This document shows, piece after piece, positions 1 to 64,000 of a stretch of 64,000 nt of DNA. Positions within the stretch are counted from its first letter, which is position 1; every line of letters starts with the position of its first letter. This DNA is from Brasenia schreberi (lineage: Eukaryota; Streptophyta; Magnoliopsida; Nymphaeales; Cabombaceae), in assembly GCA_036023115.1 (NCBI GenBank), contig JAYKKT010000041.1, forward strand, positions 7,814,001 through 7,878,000, read 5' to 3'. The notes under the pieces were generated by a model. It was not told where the DNA came from. It ran no database searches and saw only the letters and a list, made by a program, of their open reading frames with translations. Made by a program: the position numbers and the translations under genes.

Positions 1-540
1 GATTTTTTTATTACTTTATTCTCAAAATACACTATTATAAAAAAATAGTGCTCCCATTTAAATTTAAAATCAATTACAGATACAAATGTCAAATAACACG
101 TAATTATCGCCCTCTATATCGTGTACAACATTGTCTCCTCATCCTCTCATTTATATATACAACTCTATACGTTCATGAAACAAAGTTTGTCAATTTTCAA
201 TACTTTCACATCGACAACACTGCTACGTTGAAAAGATAGAAGACATCAAAGAATCATTAGTCATGTGCATATACAAAAAAGTATTAGCAAAATAAAGTAT
301 TAATCGCTACTTAGATAAATAAAATGTCTAAATAACATAATGAAATATTTAGATATTATAATTACCGTTTAGAAAATGTCGTGTAACATGATGATAACAC
401 ATAATTCACAATTGAATATTGAGTGTTCCACACAAGCGACATAAATGTTAACCTCTCATAGAGAAGAGTATCAATGCTACCTTTCATAGAGTACCGATGA
501 TCAAACCCATGTATGGTATGAACAACCAATAATTACTAAA
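1..540. other. AT-rich intergenic sequence, nothing recognised
   Basis: This stretch lies downstream of the host gene. It is AT-rich, with short ORFs that match nothing I recognise. It may be a further decayed part of the adjacent Mutator-like element, but I see no conserved block in it. Confidence 0.5.
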
Positions 541-559
541 ACATGGTTCATCTCTTATA

Positions 560-1800
560 TATACAATACAACATCAGCACCATCATTCTCTATAAAAACT
601 CGTACATATATGTCATACCTACATGTCACTTCATTCAACCACTCTCTAAGTTTTATGCCACCACTCTATCAACGAATGTAGTTGTTTCCAAATTGTATCA
701 AATCTCTCAATTGAGCTACCGATGAATCCTTTCAACCTTGCATGTGTACTTTCCATCCTAGCAATCATAAATATACAATCATTATATATTTAAAGAAGCA
801 TATATATATATATATATATATGCATTGAAAACCAATTTTACATACCTATTAATTGTATGAATACTATAATGAATCACTCAATCTACCATATCGAGATAAT
901 TCCCTCCTTACACGAGTCCAACCATTAACTCTAAGAGAGTAGAGCGAAATTTTTGTTCCAATTTAATTCCATTACCTCTACTGTCGCCTTGTAACTGCTT
1001 TCATCTAATGAGTGAACGACCTTCCTCTAACTTACACCAAATGCAATCATCGTCTCTTTATTCTTCATCAATTTGACAATAAATGATTCAATATTTTTTG
1101 CTACATGTTATTTATATAAAAAGTGTCTCATACAAAAAAATTATTTGAATATCATTCATCAAAGTTAGATCACAATCACTGCAAATGATATGAAGAATAT
1201 TGTTTTGAGTATATAACTCACACACCTAAACATAATTTTCTTTCTTTTTCTTCTTATAAAGTTCTTAAAGGTTGATGTGAACATGACAACCTCAAGAGAA
1301 TATTTTATAATTGCAAAATAAAATATATATATAACCATTAGACATTATATAAAATAAACATTAGAAAATAAAAATAAAACACTTACATGTGTTTTATATA
1401 TGCTATCAACTTCCAATACGAAATGAAAATACAAGTAGGTTGATAATGTCCATATCAGAGATTTTACGATGTTATTATGATAATAATTAGTGTTTAGATC
1501 GTGTAGTAGTTGTTGTAGAACATTTTGAAAACCATTATCTTCCTTCCTGGTTTTTATTCATGCATTATAAATATGTTTTGTCGTACTCACATTTTCCTCG
1601 TCAACCCACTTCAAATGCGTTAAAATATGCTTTGGTTTGTAATAACTTTTTGTAAGGTCCTTTGTTACAAAATACACATACCTACTTAATCTCCTTGCAA
1701 AAGCATGCTCTTAAAGATATAAACCTAGAGGGTCTCATTCACTTAATTAAACTTCTAATAACCATCAACTATACCTTCTCATCTCAATAAAAATAAATTG
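560..1800 (-). pseudogene. Decayed Mutator-like (MULE) transposase
   Basis: Translating the minus strand in shifting frames gives blocks typical of plant MULE transposases, in the right order. Around 1800-1640 there is an N-terminal block with HAFARRLSR, then VTKDLTK, then KPKHIL. Around 1620-1560 is STTKHIYNA, matching the family's 'IYNAR' motif, followed by VLQQLLHDL. Around 1400-1150 are a VDSIYKTH block, a FTST block, KKKENYV and a CDLTLMNDI block, corresponding to the 'DCTYKTN', 'TSTN', 'ENY' and 'TDRDLALMNAI' regions. Around 780-670 is a very clear MESTHARLKGFIGSS block followed by FDTIWKQLHSLI. Stops and frameshifts occur throughout, so the gene is dead. No terminal inverted repeats or target duplication were found. 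Homology is from memory of the family; the order of the blocks makes it convincing. Confidence 0.78.
804..822. repeat. (TA)n microsatellite
   Basis: A short pure TA run interrupts the MULE relic between its conserved blocks. Confidence 0.85.
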
Positions 1801-2153
1801 TTAAACTTCTTAGTGTCCGTCCACCTAGTACCTTCAATATCAATAATTTTACTCCGACTCAAATAAGTGACCTTTTGCTTTTCTTGCTATTCTACACGAC
1901 AAGTATACAACAACCTCAAAGCATAGTGTAACATTTGGACCCTCACCATGCATGGGAAGCACATAATCCTAACAGGAGCATCAAATTCACGTCTGTAACG
2001 CGCGGGAACTCCCAAAATCAATCTGCAGTCCAGCTGTAGCATGCGCTGCTCATATCTCTGCATTCGAAAAAAAAGCTATATAGCTACGAGATACGTCAGG
2101 GCAGATGAATGCTGACTTTTCAGGTTTTATCAACAACCCTTATGGTTATTCAG

Positions 2154-60979
<58,826 letters not shown>

Positions 60980-61016
60980 GGCCACCTCTCTCTCCGAATT
61001 TTGGGCGGGCAACGCT

Positions 61017-61029
61017 TCCCCTTTTTATA
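61017..61029 (-). promoter_or_regulatory. Candidate TATA box upstream of UBP5
   Basis: The minus strand reads TATAAAAAGGGG about 40-50 bp upstream of the start codon at 60979. A start site about 30 bp downstream would leave a very short leader. If transcription begins farther upstream, a six-codon upstream ORF (ATG at 61072, stop at 61054-61052) would lie in the leader. The sequence alone cannot decide between these. Confidence 0.35.
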
Positions 61030-61072
61030 CAGAGAAAGGAAGCGAACTCAGTTAGCGATGGTTTGCCTCCAT

Positions 61073-61910
61073 GGTCTGAAGCGATTTTCTCCGGTGACAT
61101 TCATACCTTTGGTATCGAAATATCTACGGTTTCTCAAGAAAGAACCGGGTAATTGTTTGGACAGTCCGCCGTCTTTTTGAGGGTCAATTCAGGGGAGTTC
61201 AGGAAATTGATTACCTTTCATTGCCCTCGCCAGAAGCTCCGGTGTACCAACGAACTGTTTTGCCTGGAACCCAATTCCCGTGCAAGCTTCCAACCCTGAA
61301 AAGGTTGTGCTCACTTCGGAAAAGCTTTTCGGTGAATCAGGTAGGGTTCCAGGTTTGTGCTTTGCATCATATATTTTAGATTAGTCAATTTGGTTAGTAC
61401 CCTATTTGATGAGTTTGAGTAAGGCAAGTGAATGGTATTGATACTAACTAAATTGTGAGTTGAAAATAACCAAATGTGGGAAAATTGTTCCAAGTACGTC
61501 GAGGGCGTGGAACCAAAGAGTCCTCTTTAAAATTTGATGAGTTGAATATAAAACCAACGAAGACAAGTCAATTTGGCTAATGCTATTGCAGTGCTCCCCA
61601 TGTTCATGCAATCTTTGCTTCCAGTGTGGGTCGCCCTCCCTTAAAGTAGAGTTCCCTTAGGCTTATACTTTTATAGTACAACACACATTCCAGTAGGGAT
61701 CCACCGAACTTTGTGGTCTTTTTATTGCACTTAAATCTGTTGCTAAGTTCGTCTGGTTTGATGAAGCATCAGATTTGGGGCTTGTCACAAAAGATCTTGC
61801 CTGTAAGGTCCATACACGAGATATACCTTCCTTACTTCCTTGTGCTTGGCTAGAGCTGTAAATGGCATGGATCAGCCTAAACTTGAATTGATCAATTTTA
61901 GGTTCTCACA
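61073..61910. other. Upstream flank of UBP5
   Basis: Presumed promoter and leader region. Apart from the TATA-like element and the small upstream ORF, no motif is convincing. Confidence 0.45.
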
Positions 61911-61999
61911 AACTGTTAGCATGGCATAGGATCGAGCTATATGAAAACAAAGAATACATGGAGCGGACCCATCTAGTATGGAAAAGGCTTAGTTGTTGT
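61911..61999 (+). mobile_element. LINE 3' fragment L14
   Basis: About 89 bp of diverged RTE LINE 3' end (AACTGTTAGCATGGCATAGG ... CATCTAGTATGG, AAAAGGCTTAG, TTGTTGTT) upstream of the host gene. No clear target duplication. Confidence 0.85.
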
Positions 62000-63340
62000 T
62001 TTGGTTTTCCCATAAAGCAATCCTCTCATATAGTGTTGCGGGAAATCATACATTGAATAACTTGTTGACACGAAAAGCTTCGTAGCTCAGTCTAGTGCCC
62101 TTGACCAGATTTAGCCGAAGAGCATCAAAATCGATCCATCTACCATCTGGGTCAACTTCTATGTGTTCACCGTGATGAGCTACTTCCAAATCAAACCTGA
62201 TATGAGTCTGAAAGTGTTATACGCTTCGATTATTGAAGCAACTTGTTGATCCTTAGGAATTTTGAAGTGATGGTGCATTCTTGAAGCCGTGACACCAAAG
62301 TCATCATCTCAAAACTCAAACCCATGGACTTGTTCTACCGTCTTGTTCTTGAAGCCGTGACACCAAAGTCAAGTGAGTGCATATCTTCTTTATAATGCTT
62401 CATTTGTGCAAGAAAATCTGTCACCGCACAAGGTTCAACAATCCAAATGATAAACATAAACAATGCACTCTCCAAAATGCCAAGGTGCCAAGTACAAATA
62501 TTTTCACCATTAACTTAAAGAAAGGTGGCAAATGAGCATGGTATGATTTTCATGGTAGCGCACAACTGTTGTGAGATGACGTATAATCCGGAGGTTACTA
62601 ATGACAAGCATGGTGTCTCCATTGAGCACCCTTTGAATTTGTGAAAGTTGTGATTTTGTTCATGACATCCAAAATGTTCGTACTTTATTAATGAACAAAG
62701 TTTCTGAATAGTTACTAGAAATATAATTAAATTATATAAAAGAGATCAAAAGAGCTAGCTCATATCCGAATGCATTCTATATGCTGATACATAGAGTTGT
62801 ATGTAAGAGTGAGCCTATGTAAAAATAATATGCATTCAAATCTTATTACAAAAGAGCTTGTCCATTTGATTGTAATTTGAAATCAATAATAAGAGAAGAA
62901 AGTCTCCAAATCGGTGTGTCCAAGTTCATGCAAACATCTTCTTGCTCCACAAACAAGGGTCGTCTCCTCATGCTACTGGGGTGCCTCCAAGCTATCGTCG
63001 TCTTGCTTTGTGAATCAGTGACTGCGACTTGATGTATCTCTTCCTCAGCAATGATCAATTCCAAGGTAGTGCACTCGCACTCCAAAGGGTGATGCACCAC
63101 TAGCTCCTTAATCATAGAGTATGGGAAAAAATACCTTAAAATAAGAGAAAAAATGTTTATGATGGTTGTAAACGCATGCAATGTTTGAAACCAAATGGAT
63201 ATGATATGCATATGATATTGAGATGGATAAGGCCCCATATGAGATATGATCTTTAACTAAACCAAAGAAGAACAGAAGTTAGTATGATAAAATAATTCCT
63301 TTAATGAATATGAGCATGGTAGGCATGCCCGGTTTTGACC
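62000..63340. other. Unrecognised upstream sequence
   Basis: About 1.3 kb. A 26-bp string beginning TTCTTGAAGCCGTGACACC occurs twice (about 62278 and 62345). A 130-codon minus-strand ORF at 62846-63238 has no recognisable domain. No gene supported. Confidence 0.45.
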
Positions 63341-63500
63341 CGGACCAATGGTTCTAATTGGAATTGAACCGCACCAGAACCAGCCAAACTAGAATTGTTC
63401 CTCAGTTCGGTTATGGTTTTGAAAATATTGAAACCGCATAGGAAACAAAATCGAAACTACCGGTTTCAACCCAGTTGGAACCGGTTCTATTTTCGCTAAA
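63340..63500. repeat. Degenerate GGTT/AACC-type dispersed repeat (third)
   Basis: Strings such as GAACCGCACCAGAACCAGCC, TCAGTTCGGTTATGGTTTTG and GTTGGAACCGGTTC, resembling 37125-37260 and 41435-41590. Confidence 0.4.
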
Positions 63501-63650
63501 AGTTTCTTTTAATTTTGCTTTAATTTCCTTTTATTGATTTCCCTTCATTTTTCAAACTTTCTCTCTATTCCTACGAGTCTCAATAAAGTGTTATACCCAC
63601 TCTCTATCCCTATGAATAGCCTAAACGATGGTTTATCAAATCAACAAGAA

Positions 63651-63925
63651 CACAACAAATGAGCCTTTGCCATGGTAAGAGTTAACTCAACATAAGTTAA
63701 ATCATTCTTTATTAGTTCCTTCTACCACTTTTGTGGTCTTTCTCTTCCTCCTTTAACATTTTCATAGTATAGTTTCTCATACCTTCTTATCATAGCTTCT
63801 TTTGATCATCTTTCTATGTGTTCAAACCATCTTAAAGAATTTTCTCTTATTCTATCTTTTATCGGTGTTGCTGTCAATTTGTTTCTAATAACCTCACTAT
63901 ATATACCGTCTGACCACTCATCCAT
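63651..63925 (-). mobile_element. Old LINE fragment L15
   Basis: A highly diverged RTE LINE 3' portion (C-terminal codons through GHTRKDR-like sequence). It is the oldest-looking copy in the window, 5'-truncated. Confidence 0.8.
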
Positions 63926-64000
63926 ATTGGTAGAAATGGGAAAACATGTTGCTTCCCAAAAATCAAATGACCGAAAGAAATGGGGTATTTGTCATGCCCT

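Noticed and set aside
62846..63238. 130-codon minus-strand ORF upstream of UBP5
   Set aside because: No recognisable domain, no supporting promoter or homology; kept only as unrecognised sequence.

Overview
This is a stretch of a flowering-plant nuclear genome: AT-rich, spliceosomal introns, plant-type LINE, Ty1/copia, Mutator and hAT-like elements, and a plant-specific gene family member. I cannot name the species; the intron sizes suggest a TE-rich, probably woody, non-grass angiosperm, which is inference.

The backbone is one host gene on the minus strand, a UBP5-type ubiquitin-specific protease (DUSP + ubiquitin-like segment + USP catalytic domain). I reconstruct 13 coding exons whose splice phases all agree, from the ATG at 60979 to the TGA at 2154-2156: about 2.8 kb of coding sequence spread over 58.8 kb. 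Five introns (1, 2, 3, 5, 10) exceed 4 kb and hold most of the mobile DNA. Two oddities affect the gene: intron 1 appears to use a GC donor, and exon 8 lacks about 44 nt relative to the family, which shifts the frame and puts a stop codon at 10246-10248 between the catalytic Cys and His. The locus may therefore be a pseudogene or null allele, or the assembly may be wrong there.

Layout. 0.5-1.8 kb: decayed MULE transposase downstream of the gene. 2.1-12.9 kb: exons 13 to 6, with a hAT-like element (5315-7203) carrying a MON2-like exon in intron 10 and a 0.5-kb TA/TGTA microsatellite in intron 8. 12.9-29.5 kb (intron 5): a deleted copia element with both LTRs and TSD, a non-coding LTR element with TSD, and a near-complete RTE-type LINE with a perfect 17-bp TSD. 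29.5-35.3 kb: exons 5 to 3, and in intron 3 a LINE nested in antiparallel orientation inside a sister LINE. 35.3-45.4 kb (intron 2): four further LINE pieces and a copia remnant. 45.4-60.9 kb (intron 1): a LINE interrupted by a second hAT-like element and by a 45-bp LINE micro-insertion; a third hAT-like element carrying MATH-domain and callose-synthase exons; and a LINE interrupted by a half copia element with one LTR. 61-64 kb: promoter side, with two old LINE fragments.

RTE LINE sequence makes up roughly 19-20 kb (my sum) in fifteen insertions. No prokaryote-type system, CRISPR array or operon is present. The most unusual material is the gene-fragment-carrying hAT-like family, the antiparallel nested LINE pair that shares an inactivating frameshift, a set of 45-74 bp LINE insertions that retain TSDs, and the frame-breaking deletion in the host gene.
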